Source of the DNA: Tetramitus jugosus
Taxonomy: Eukaryota > Heterolobosea > Eutetramitea > Acrasida > Vahlkampfiidae
Length of the DNA stretch: 64,000 nt
Assembly (NCBI GenBank): GCA_937625935.1
Contig: OW569356.1
Span: 310,001-374,000, forward strand
Reading direction: 5' to 3'
The translations under genes and the position numbers were made by a program. Every line of letters starts with the position of its first letter. The stretch's first letter is position 1. Below are positions 36,301 through 46,678 of the stretch, in pieces. Below the pieces are notes generated by a model. The model was not told where the DNA came from. It saw only the letters and a list, made by a program, of their open reading frames with translations, and did no database searches.

Positions 36301-39084
36301 TTATAAACCAACTTTCTTGAGTTCTCCTTCAACATCTTTCAGTGTTTCAACGAGCTTTGTGTAATCTCCAGTTGACTTGAGAGGTTCTTCTAGAGCAGCA
36401 CGAGAAATGATGGGTTTCAAACAGATGATGGCTTGGGATAAATAGTGGTGGACGCTGCAATAAGGGTCATCAATTTCGATAGTATCAGGCAGATCAGCAA
36501 TAGCACCAGCAGTTCGCAGCTGGGAATTGACCAATCTATGAGCTCCATCACACACGGATTGGAACTTACCTACTTCCTTGTCCCATCCAGCAACCTGAAG
36601 TGCTCTCAAGTATTTTTCGTTCATCGTCACTAACTTTTGCATGAATTCAACATATTTCTTCTTATCTGTTTCTTCGACAATCGCAGAGGACACATCATAG
36701 TATAGAGAATAAGCGTACCATACACCAGGATTCATGGAGATGCGAGAGGAGATTTTTTCTAATGTCTCTTCAATCTTCTCACGAAGAGGCAATGAATAGT
36801 TAATGTTTGCGAGAGCAATCTGATAGTATGCCTTAATAATCAAAACCATGATCTTTAGGTCAATGTTCTTGTCCAACTTCAAGTCAACCAAACGATTAAT
36901 GGCATGGCATGCATTCTGATATTCCTTCAAATCAATAGAAATGACTAGATAATTCTCCCAGATCTTCCAACTGTCATACTTGTGCTTCAATGCAACCTGC
37001 AAGGCAGAGTATGCCTTTTCCTTGTTGTTCAATCTCATATGGCAGGACGCCAAGTTACTCCATGCTTCACCATCATCTGGTTCGATCTGAATGGTTCTTG
37101 TGAAGGCATTTAGGGCCTTGTCCCACTTGTCAGTCTTCATGCAACTGCAACCAAGAGTGAACCAGGTGGCTGGATACAGTGGACTGAGATCCAATGATTG
37201 CTCAAACGGTTCAATTGCTTCTTCAAATCTCTGATGTCTCACGTGATAGTTTCCAATGGATCTCTTGGCTCTTGAGAAACGATGGTTGGACACCTCCCAT
37301 GCTCTCTCATAATAATCCAACACAGATTCTAGTTCAAACTCCTTGAATTCTTCTCCAGTGTCCATGGCCTTACGGTTATGTTCGTTCTGCTTCAAATCAC
37401 CAAGGACACACCACAGCAATGCATGAGTAGGCTCTTCCTTCACTCGACGCAGAGCAGTCTTCTTTGCCTTATTCTCCTTGTCCATGAGAATATAACACCT
37501 GATAATCTCGTCCCACATGTCCAACTTTTCATACACTTGAAGAGCACTCATAGCAGCACCCAAGCTAATGAATCGATCACCTAGTTCTCTATTCAATTCG
37601 AACAGAGGTGGGAATGGGAGACAGTACAGATAGTTCATTCTGACAGCAACACCAGGTTCAGCATCTTTGAATTGATCTGCTAGGACTTGCAATTGAAGAA
37701 CAGATCTCTCTGCAGTTCTCGATTTTTCACTCTCCAATCTACTCTTCAACAGCAGGCACGTAGAGTACACCATCCAATTCTTTGGTTCCTCCTGCACCTT
37801 GTTCACATACGGGAACATTTCTTCTGTTGTCAATCCGTCTTTTGGATTATTGTTCTTGACATCAATGCACATGCACAAAATAATGGCTTGATCAATGATT
37901 CTCAAGCTTTCATCCCCGTTATCACGTGCTTCCTTGCCCTCGTCGTCACTATCATCGTCATCCTCAACACTTTCGAGTTCCATTCTTGGCAACAACTCGC
38001 ACTCTTCATACAGTTGAACTTCTTGAGGCAATTGTTCGTCATTGGCTTCGATACTCACCTCTGGTGCCTTTCTGCTCTTTGCCAACAGAATCAATTGAGC
38101 CTTCTTTGTAGTTTGGAATTTGGTACGTACACCCATAGCTCCACTCAATTTTGTCCACAATTTGGTCGCCTTTTTCGCTTGACCAAACACCGCTCTTGCC
38201 TCTCTCGACTGGTAATACAAGTGACACATGAGACCCTTTTCCAACAACAATCGTGCGTCCAATTCACCTGATTTGACACCAGAGTTGGCAAACACTGGCA
38301 CCAACGTTTCCAAGCACTCCAAACAATGACTCTTCAACGTCTGGACCATGTGAGTCAAAATTTGTTGATGCACCACTGCACTTCTCATACTCCACCAATT
38401 GAACGTTGTGAGTACCTTGTTGTGTCTCTCTTTTGATGAACGCTCCGACAGAAACATCTTGGCCAACACGAGATAGTGAGGTACAATTGTCTTTGAATAT
38501 GCAAGTTCACCTTCAATGGATAACTGATCAATGGCATCTCGTTGAACCAATAGAGTCGTCACATCATTTGCAACAAGTGATGGAAAGAGACAGGTGGGCA
38601 ATGATTCAATCACAGGACCAGTCCAATTGCTCTGAACAAAAATGTTCAAACAGAGTGCACCACAAAGCATGATGAGCCATGATCGAAGCACACTATTGGA
38701 TGTTGATGTCGATGTCGATGATGATGATGATGATGTGGACAAGAATTGAGAGAGATCACTGGACAATTGTTTGTATTGTTCAGTCAACAGTGCGGCAGGT
38801 GGGGTTGCATTTGTCGCCGTCGTAGATTTGTTGTCGGAGAAAACGGAGAAAACAGAGGAGAATTGAGAAAAGGTGGATTGGAGACTGTTGAGGTAGTTTC
38901 CAGTGGTGAGGTCATGACTCATTTGAAGACATTGCTTCAACAACAATGTTGTTTCTTCATCTCCTTCGTTATTGTTGTTCAAATTGAGAATCGCTTCGTA
39001 GATGGGTTGAGTTTCGTTGAGAATGGTGTGGATCTGGATACGACGAATGAGGTCATCATGATTCTCGACATTGTTTGTTGACAT
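36301..39084 (-). CDS. TTC27: TTC27/Emw1-like tetratricopeptide protein
   Basis: 927 aa from the first ATG (39084), intronless. The C-terminal half matches the TTC27 family: LLWCVLGDLKQ, YYERAWEVSNHRFSRAKRS, WFTLGCSCMKTDKWDKALNAF, EPDDGEAWSNLASCHMRLN and KYDSWKIWENYLV. These form tandem TPRs (about 560-760). The N-terminal half is helical with an acidic run near 390-410. Family members (yeast Emw1, human TTC27) are essential and have been linked to cell wall integrity and protein biogenesis, without a settled mechanism. Convergent with beta-adaptin, 37 bp apart. Ser/Thr run near residue 130 is low complexity. Confidence 0.9.
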   Translation of the reverse strand: MSTNNVENHDDLIRRIQIHTILNETQPIYEAILNLNNNNEGDEETTLLLKQCLQMSHDLTTGNYLNSLQSTFSQFSSVFSVFSDNKSTTATNATPPAALLTEQYKQLSSDLSQFLSTSSSSSSTSTSTSNSVLRSWLIMLCGALCLNIFVQSNWTGPVIESLPTCLFPSLVANDVTTLLVQRDAIDQLSIEGELAYSKTIVPHYLVLAKMFLSERSSKERHNKVLTTFNWWSMRSAVVHQQILTHMVQTLKSHCLECLETLVPVFANSGVKSGELDARLLLEKGLMCHLYYQSREARAVFGQAKKATKLWTKLSGAMGVRTKFQTTKKAQLILLAKSRKAPEVSIEANDEQLPQEVQLYEECELLPRMELESVEDDDDSDDEGKEARDNGDESLRIIDQAIILCMCIDVKNNNPKDGLTTEEMFPYVNKVQEEPKNWMVYSTCLLLKSRLESEKSRTAERSVLQLQVLADQFKDAEPGVAVRMNYLYCLPFPPLFELNRELGDRFISLGAAMSALQVYEKLDMWDEIIRCYILMDKENKAKKTALRRVKEEPTHALLWCVLGDLKQNEHNRKAMDTGEEFKEFELESVLDYYERAWEVSNHRFSRAKRSIGNYHVRHQRFEEAIEPFEQSLDLSPLYPATWFTLGCSCMKTDKWDKALNAFTRTIQIEPDDGEAWSNLASCHMRLNNKEKAYSALQVALKHKYDSWKIWENYLVISIDLKEYQNACHAINRLVDLKLDKNIDLKIMVLIIKAYYQIALANINYSLPLREKIEETLEKISSRISMNPGVWYAYSLYYDVSSAIVEETDKKKYVEFMQKLVTMNEKYLRALQVAGWDKEVGKFQSVCDGAHRLVNSQLRTAGAIADLPDTIEIDDPYCSVHHYLSQAIICLKPIISRAALEEPLKSTGDYTKLVETLKDVEGELKKVGL

Positions 39085-39447
39085 GTTGGGTAACTGTTGT
39101 TGATGTTGTTTTTTTGTCAACAAGTGAGTGGAGCCAAAGAGGGGAAATGCTCAGTGAATTTGTGCGCGTTTTCACACTTCAATTGAGTAGTTGAAGAGGG
39201 CAAAATTTCCGAAACGGAATGTCAGTCCGCAAGCTTGCGAGTTGTTGCTACGCCAGAACGATGGCAAGTGTTGTGGTAAACATTTTCATTGATGGACTTT
39301 GGAATGGGTTCTCATGCAACCAGAATCAAAAATAGTTCAATTTTTGGCTGTTTTTTTTGAGTTATCAGATGCGTCTTCTATTCAGATCATTCTGGAAAAA
39401 CAGAGGAAGATACAACCACTAAAATACAACTCCAAGTTACTCACGGA
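39085..39447. promoter_or_regulatory. Divergent intergenic region, TTC27 / WASP
   Basis: 363 bp between divergent genes. The frame of the WASP gene stays open upstream of 39448 to about 39367 (a TGA lies just before), and a pyrimidine tract followed by CAG at 39366-39368 could be an acceptor. An ATG at about 39260 opens a 24-codon frame. So one small upstream WASP exon may be hidden here; I could not fix its ends. Confidence 0.5.
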
Positions 39448-41684
39448 ATGAACCTTAAAACAAAATCAAAACTCGATGTTGTATCTGATTCACTTCGAAT
39501 ATCAAAGGATGATATTCTAGCGTATGGTGATGTGAAACTGTATGTCTATTTCAAGGACGAAGCACAAAAGGTAAGGCAGCAACATTGTCTTTTCTATTGA
39601 TTGACAAATGATTTTTCTTAACCTTTTGGTCAACTTGATTCATTTTTGTTACTTTTTAGGGTTGGCAAGATGCGAACATTACGGGTACAGCATCTGTTCA
39701 CTTGTCTAAATCCATACCAAACGCCATTTCACTTACTATTACAAATCAAATGACAAGACAACTCGTCTTCAGATGTCGATCTCTGGAAGGATGGAAGAAA
39801 CAGTACGATTATTGGTATTCGTTCGATATGAGATCGGAGCCTGCGTGTCCCTATCTTGCAAGCTTGAGTTTTCTCGTTGATGAAGAGGGAGTTCGCTTCG
39901 ATAGTATCGTGTCCGATTTGAGAGCAAACTTAAGAGTGAACAAGGAGAGGAGCAGACATTCTCTGCCTCCGGCAAAACTGACTGCTCCCCACAACGGGAA
40001 TCATCGTCTATCAGTAGGATCTCGCTCTCCAGGTCAAGCGTCTCCTCGTCTTTCATCTGATTCTCCTGTTAATATCAGCAGAAAGGGCAAGTTCAGATCA
40101 AAGATCAGTAATCTTTTTCATCATGACAAGCCGCAGTCTCCATTGCATTCCTCACCCAGAGTTCGTCCCAGTGTCTCCTCAGCAACAAACTTCAACCATG
40201 TCACTGAATACAATAGAACTGGAACCATTGATATGAATCAGTTGCCAATCGGTTGGAAGAAGGTGCTGGCAGATGCTGGTTTGACAGAAGAAGATTTGAA
40301 GGATCCTAAAACGGCCAGATTTGTCATGAAGAGTATTGGTCTTCTGTCACAACAACAGAACCAACAACAAAGGCAAAATCGACAGTCTGTCCAAGGAACA
40401 GGCAACGTAACAATCAAGCGAACTACTTCAACCTTAGAGTCGAGGAAATCTGCGGAAAGGAAACAAGACACAAAACCAACATCGAAGCCTAGTCAGAGAG
40501 AAGCCTCAACTTCAGCCATGAGAGCTTCTCCATCACAAAAACCTGCTGTATCGGTACCAGCCTACGTCGAAGCTCCACTCCTTGATTTCTCTAGCATCGC
40601 TCAAGAAAGCAACCCGCCAAAGATTGACACAGCAACTTCACATATGACACTAGCTCCGCAGAGCCACATACAATCGGTTCCTAATCCATTTGATTTTCCA
40701 GAGGATAGCTTCGAGCCTGATTTTTCTCATTTTGATGTTCAAGAGGACCAATCCGTTATTAATATTCAACCGAACCAACCTTCCCAACAGCATTACTCAC
40801 CAGTTTCTTCTTCCTTCATTGCCAAAGGAAAACAAAGAGCGACTCTAACTCCAGTGGCTAATGTTGCCCTGAACGAGACCCAGTCAGATGCATTTATCGC
40901 TCAACAGTTGCAACAAGAATATGATATGGAACAGAAGAACATCGAGAGAGATGAACAATTGGCACGGGAGTTACAATACAACAATGAGACCTCTGTAACT
41001 CCCGCTTCAAACTACATCAATCAACCAACTATCAATATGAGCAGCGTTCGATCTCCTCCAATGAGTTCTTCGATCGAACCAAACACGGGACAATTTATGA
41101 ACAGAAATGAATCGCCATTCCTATCCCAGAAATCAAGAGCATCACCAATTATTCATAATCAAGAGTACTATAACAACCCGATGCCTGCAAGTAGTGGTGT
41201 TACCTCTCCACGAGTGAGAGGACCTTCTCCTGTTCGTACTTCTGAGATAGTAACTACTCAAGCACAACCAATTCCTGTGCCCCCTCCATTCCCTGGAATG
41301 ATGCCAACTCAAAACTTGAATGAACCAGCTCCGGTTGGAACAGCTGCCCCTTCACTTGAAGAAGCTTTACAAAAGGTTCAACTTCGACCAACATCTAAAA
41401 CTTCTTTCGAACCACCAATATCTGAGCTCAGGGAACAAGAAGAATCGGAGAGTACCAAAGAACCCACTTCTCTCCTACTGCAAGAGATTCTGCAATGTAA
41501 ATTGAAACATGTCGCAGATGATATCCCTCCAGAGATTCATGAGGAGGATGTTGATACTTTTGCCACTAGTCTCGCCAACCTAATCCAAGCAAGAAGAGGT
41601 GCCATTAATGGAGAAGAAGAATCAAGTGATGAAGAATCTGAAAGCCCAGAGAGTTCAGATGAGGAAGATAATGATTGGCTGTAG
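39448..41684 (+). CDS. WASP-family actin nucleation-promoting factor (WH1-GBD-WH2-CA)
   Basis: Exons 39448-39570 and 39660-41684 (intron 89 nt), at least 715 aa; a further 5' exon is possible. WASP proteins turn Cdc42/Rac and lipid signals into Arp2/3-driven actin branching. Order seen: WH1-like domain (about 20-150; KLYVYFKDEAQKGW, LVFRCRSLEGWKKQYDYWY); degenerate CRIB (SSATNFNHV) and GBD helices, LPIGWKKVLADAGLTEEDL; long Ser/Pro/Gln region with one short polyproline (PIPVPPPFPGM); WH2 (LLLQEILQCKLKHV, the usual Gly replaced by Cys); C helix (FATSLANLIQARRGAI, like VGALMEVMQKRSKAI of N-WASP); acidic end EEDNDWL with the key Trp. The polyproline part is short for a WASP. Confidence 0.85.
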
Positions 41685-41862
41685 TCATGATCCATTCCTC
41701 CAGTTGAGAGCTAGCTGAACCTACTCGGTGTCAATTTCATTGCATCAGATGGTTGTGCAATCTCAACCTGGCACAAAAAAAAGAAAATTGAACTTCACAC
41801 ACCAAATTCACCGAACAACAACAAAATCAATAAACAATAACAATAAGAAACAAGCAAACGAA

Positions 41863-43148
41863 ATGACAGACACACCAATAACAACAACAACCACGAGCGC
41901 AGCAGCACCAACACACAAAAACACGTGCTCCAACTGCAAAGTCAACCGCGCACAACTCAAGCGACCCAAAGACTCTTCACTCATTTGCAAGGAATGTTTC
42001 TTTGAATTGTTTGAGACTGAAATTCATGAAACCATCATCTCTACACAACTGTTCAAGAGGGGAGAAAAAGTAGCCATCGCAGCAAGTGGTGGAAAAGACA
42101 GTACAGTTCTCGCACACATCATGACACTGCTCAACCAGCGATACGACTATGGATTGGACTTGTTTTTGTTGAGTGTAGATGAAGGAATTGTAGGATACAG
42201 AGATGACTCGTTGGAAACTGTCAAGAGAAATGAGAAACAGTACAGTTGTCCATTGAAAATTGTGAGCTACAAGGAATTGTATGGTTGGACAATGGATGAG
42301 ATTGTGAGACAGGTGGGATTGAAGAACAATTGTACGTTTTGTGGTGTTTTTAGAAGACAGGCACTGGATAGAGGTTGTGACTTACTGAAGGTGGACAAGA
42401 TGGTGACTGGTCATAATGCAGATGATATTGCTGAGACTGTGTTGATGAACAGTATGTATTTCAAAATTCGTGTTGTGTGATTTTTTTTGTTCTTGTGGCG
42501 CCACAGGAGAGACTGTAAAGAAAATGGCGCCAATAAGAGCATACAAAACTAACTGTGCTTTGTTTTGACTGTTGTTGTTGATTTTGTATAGTTTTGAGAG
42601 GAGATATCGCTCGTTTGCAAAGATGTTTCTCTATTATTACACACGATGAGAATGGAGGTGACATACCAAGAGCAAAGCCATTCAAATACACGTATGAGAA
42701 GGAAATTGTCATGTATGCTTATTTCAAGAAGCTTGATTACTTTTCAACAGAGTGCATCTATGCCCCGAATGCCTACAGAGGGTTTGCTAGAGAGTTGATC
42801 AAGGAGTTGGAACGTGTGAGGCCACAGACCATTTTGGACATAATTCTATCTGCTGAAACGTTTAAATTTAAGACACAAGAGATTAAGAAGCAAGTGTTGA
42901 CAAGGTGCGAACGATGCAACTATATTAGCAGTCAAAAGATGTGTAGGGCTTGTGTTTTCTTGGAAGGATTGAATAGAGGTACAGCTAAAGTTGCACTCTA
43001 CGAGACGCATGGCGTCGTAAAGAACAACAAGAAGAAATTTGTTGAGAATATGGAGAAGCCAACTGATATCCCAGCAGACAATGTTGATATTGTCCAGAAG
43101 GAAGATCCAGAAAAGCGAAAGAAGGCATTGGAGTCTCTGAATTGGTAA
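41863..43148 (+). CDS. CTU1: CTU1/Ncs6, cytoplasmic tRNA 2-thiolation enzyme
   Basis: Exons 41863-42451 and 42592-43148 (intron 140 nt, donor GTATGT), 381 aa. An in-frame ATG at 41749 would add 38 residues but lies 65 nt from the upstream gene. CTU1 with CTU2 makes the wobble 2-thiouridine of tRNA-Lys, -Glu and -Gln, with sulfur from URM1. Motifs: N-terminal zinc pair [14 protein letters not shown] with [12 protein letters not shown]-loop [25 protein letters not shown] catalytic cysteines; [14 protein letters not shown], restored across the intron to [10 protein letters not shown]-terminal zinc motif [16 protein letters not shown]. All key cysteines are present. Confidence 0.96.
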
Positions 43149-43159
43149 CAGTTGTAAGT

Positions 43160-43165
43160 AATAAA
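43160..43165 (+). terminator. AATAAA polyadenylation signal, CTU1
   Basis: AATAAA lies 11 nt after the CTU1 stop codon. Confidence 0.45.
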
Positions 43166-43374
43166 ATTGTTTTATGCTCACCCAAACAATTGTTGTCTTT
43201 ATCATTTGAGATTACTAATCGATCTGAACACTCAATCAGCCAAGTACCAGTTGGATGAGAAGTGATTTCTTTTAATTCACATTGAGTGGTCAAGAGCTCA
43301 CCGGCGTAATTTTGATCCGACTACGTAAAAACGGTCGCATCCGAAATCAAGCATCAGCAAAGACACGATTGGAA

Positions 43375-45700
43375 ATGGTTACACGTAAAACTGTTTCTCT
43401 TGCGCAAGAGATCCTACCAAAAGAGTTTCTGCATCCAGGCGAGTGTCAAGATCAAGGGAATGGCTCAGACTCTACAGAAGATGACGAAGTTGAGATACAA
43501 TTAACCCCTAGATCATGTACTGCCTGCGAAATGCAAGGAATTATGCCAGAAGAGTTAGTTTATCTTCCCATGTCAAATTTCAAAAAGAAGGGATTAATGA
43601 AAGAGCAGATTATAATGAGGTATAACCACCATGAATCCCGAAGAAGAGGTGAGTAAACATCTATTTCATGTGAGATGAAGCAAACAGAGTATTAATAACG
43701 AAACAGAGAAACTCAACACTGTTGTTGAACAGAGAAAAAAGTTAGCAACTTCTCAGTATGACTCGCCCATTTCAGTCAGATCATCATCCCCTCTGACCCC
43801 TGCCAAAACTCATGAGAAACAAATTTTTGAAAAGATCAAACAGAAACAAAGAGAAGAAATAGAATCCTATATCGAGTATGAGCTTCGTCTAGCAGAAATA
43901 CACCAAGAGAACGAGAGAAGGCAGGAGATTCAAGCTGAAAAAGAAAGAAGAAGATTAGAGGAATTAAGATCAAAGCGAGCCATGGAGGAGAGCGAGAGAG
44001 AATTTCGGCGAGAGAAGAGAGAAATGGCAGATGATGCTATCAGGAGAGCTCAAGAGAAGAGAATTGTAGAATTGCAGGAAAAGGGCAGACAGAGAGAGGA
44101 AATAGAGACAATTAGAGAGAGAGATAGACTACGAATGCTCGAACAAAAAGAGGAATTGTTGAGAGAGAGAGCAGAAGCCAGAGAAGAGAAGATTAGACAA
44201 ATCCAGCAAGAACAACAAGAGTTGCGGATACAACAAAAGATGAATGCTGAAAAGAAGGAAGTGATACGGAGTCAACTTATCGAGAAAGCAAGAATCGAGA
44301 ATGAACAGGCGCAATCCATGCGGCAATTAAAAAACCAAACGAGATACGGAATACAATCATCAAATTTGAAGGAATTAGAAGAGAAGAAACGATTGGAAAT
44401 CCTGGAAAGACAAAAGTTAGTGGAGAAGAAAAAACAACAAATTGAAATGGAAAGAGAAAAGTGGTTAGAAGAAAGCAAAGTTAGAGCAGCTGAAAGAGAG
44501 ATGACAATTAGGAGGGTGTTAGATTTCAACAGGACTCTAGAGGAGGAAAGAATTGCAGGGATTTTGAAAAAGAATGAAGAAACAGAGAAGCGTTTATTCG
44601 AACTGCAACTTCAAAAGGAAAAAGATCTCGAGAGAAAGAGACTAGAAGAAGAAGAGAAAGAGGCTAAAAGAGCATTGACTATTCAACGAGCAGAAGAATT
44701 GGAACTGGCGAGAAAAGAAGCTTTACTAGAGAGACAATTTAACGACGAAGAAGCACTGCGTCGACAAAAGGAGTTACTGAGGAAACAGTTCGAATTAAAA
44801 CAAGAAGAAAGAAGACTAAGAGAACAAGAGAAGAAAGAGAATGTTGAAAGATTAAAGAGAATTGAGGATTTCCGACGTAGTAAACAACTAGAAAAGATAA
44901 GGCAAGAGGATGAAAGATTGGTTCAACAGAGAAAGCAAAGAGAATTGGAGATTAACGAGTTAAGTAGACTTCGTACCGAAACATCAATGCAGCGGACGAA
45001 AATTCGAGAATTGTTAGAACGAATGAGAATTACAAAATCATTTGATGTTACAGAATTGAACAAGTTACTTGGGTCTGATTCCTCCTATGTGATGGAACGA
45101 CTGAAGAATCCTCGACCTAGTTCCTCACACTCCTCACACTCTCTGCCTTCTAGAGTAAGCAGTCCTTCATTGTATCGCCAATCCCCATCGAGGAGTCCGA
45201 GTCGGAATAGTGTCAGGTCTCAATCTCCTACAGGAGCTCTAAAAAGGTCCAAATCTGCCAATAGATCCATAAGCCGAGACAACGGGGCATTTTCTCCCAG
45301 TCGACTCTCACGCAGTTCTACTCCCACCTTCTCATCAAAATCGCATTTACCAAGTAAATTCCACGGCAGAGTCGTAGATAAAAAGGAAAAGCTTGGTAGA
45401 ACATCAGCCCTGGACAGATCAAGAACAGATTTTTCTCACACGATCGACTTGGAAGATACAATATATGAATACCGCCAAAGGCAGAATGATGAGTTGCTTG
45501 AAGCATTGAAGGAAGAAAGAGAAAGAGAACTAGAAAGAGAGAAGTCCCTGAACACCATGACATCTGAGCAACTTCATCACATGAATGAAAGGTTCAAGAG
45601 GGAACGGGAGGCTGCCAATGCAAAGATTATCGAAATGGTTCATGATCAAGATGAACAACTCTCCACAATTTTGAATCACCACCACTCCATCCAGCCCTGA
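43375..45700 (+). CDS. Coiled-coil protein with CCDC177/DUF4659-like region
   Basis: Exons 43375-43648 and 43707-45700 (intron only 58 nt, GTGAGT...ACAG, phase 1), 755 aa. The frame is open further upstream to 43282 without an ATG, so a 5' exon may be missing. Exon 1 encodes LTPRSCTACEMQGIMPEELV, which resembles PRSLEACARCAVKPVEL of human CCDC177, and the intron joins YNHHESRRR to EKLNTVVEQRKKL. Residues ~150-460 are an almost continuous Glu/Arg/Lys/Gln coiled coil. A Ser-rich basic linker (about 480-590) and a second coiled coil (about 610-740) follow. Localisation unknown; such proteins are often cytoskeletal or basal-body linked. Confidence 0.75.
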
Positions 45701-45739
45701 CCTGTTCGACTTTGATCTGTCAGATTTCGTAGCTCGAAT

Positions 45740-45745
45740 AATAAA
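45740..45745 (+). terminator. AATAAA polyadenylation signal, coiled-coil gene
   Basis: AATAAA lies 39 nt after the stop codon of the coiled-coil gene and 48 nt before the next start codon. Confidence 0.45.
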
Positions 45746-45793
45746 TTATACAATTCTCCGAGAACAAACAGAAGTTCGTAGACGAATTAAGAG

Positions 45794-46675
45794 ATGACAA
45801 TCAAGGGCATATTGATTGGCGTTGATAGCTTAGTGGGTAATATGACCCATCTGAACTATCGAGCTTGGGACCAAGTATTGAAATCATACGGCTATGAATT
45901 GAGTTATGAAGAGTACCTACAGTTCTTCCTTCTCCAATTCAGCTCCCATGTGCTTGTGAACTTGTTTCCTTTCAATACGAGAGAAGAGCATGAAGAAATC
46001 AAGAAGAAGAAACAAGAAGCATTTATCGAGATGATTCTAGAGTTGAATTCAAAGGAGATTCATTTAGCAGAGGGGTTGATACCGTTCTTATCCGATGTAT
46101 TATGCTATGAGAAGGAAGTGACAATTGCTGCAATTACTGACTTATCTGTGACCGAAACCAAAGCTTTGTTGAAAAAAACGGGTCTGATAGATCTCTTTCA
46201 CTTGATATGCACCGGATATGGTCTGAAACGATGTAAACCTGATCCAATCATTTATGCTGTAGCTCTAAATCAAATCAAGTGTCAACCATCAGACGTGTGT
46301 GTATTCGAAGGATCAATGGAGGGCTGTATGTCCGCCAAACATGCAAGTATCTCCAACATCATTGGTGTGAGACCGAGTATTCCTCCATCGGTCCAAAACC
46401 GTGAACAACACATGAATGATGAAGTAATGAATATGATGAACCAGGGTGCCAAATGTGTGTTGAGATCTTTCAAAGATTGTCAATTTGATTGGATTGAAGG
46501 GATGATGCAAAACTCTTCGGAATCCATCTCTGAGCAGAGCTATTGTATTATTGATAGTGATATCGATGTTCACCACGAAGATCATCAGAATGGGGACATG
46601 ATTGCTCCTAATGAAAATGCAGAAGAAGTCAACGAAGAAGAAGCGACGATAATATTCGATGGCGTCGTGGAATGA
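45794..46675 (+). CDS. HAD-fold protein, beta-phosphoglucomutase-like, probably inactive
   Basis: 293 aa, intronless. The order of motifs follows HAD subfamily I: strand 1 KGILIGVDSLVGN at residues 4-16; helical cap with YRAWDQVLKSYGYELSYEEY; motif II AAITDLS; motif III lysine in GLKRCKPDPIIYAVAL; motif IV VFEGSMEGCMSAKHA. The nucleophile Asp of DxDG is Gly9; only the second Asp (Asp11) remains. In motif IV the usual VFEDS is VFEGS. Active family members are phosphatases or phosphomutases; here catalysis by the usual route is unlikely. The last ~90 residues are acidic and unrelated to the fold. Its stop is 3 bp from the convergent RNF121-like gene. Confidence 0.85.
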   Translation: MTIKGILIGVDSLVGNMTHLNYRAWDQVLKSYGYELSYEEYLQFFLLQFSSHVLVNLFPFNTREEHEEIKKKKQEAFIEMILELNSKEIHLAEGLIPFLSDVLCYEKEVTIAAITDLSVTETKALLKKTGLIDLFHLICTGYGLKRCKPDPIIYAVALNQIKCQPSDVCVFEGSMEGCMSAKHASISNIIGVRPSIPPSVQNREQHMNDEVMNMMNQGAKCVLRSFKDCQFDWIEGMMQNSSESISEQSYCIIDSDIDVHHEDHQNGDMIAPNENAEEVNEEEATIIFDGVVE

Positions 46676-46678
46676 CAT

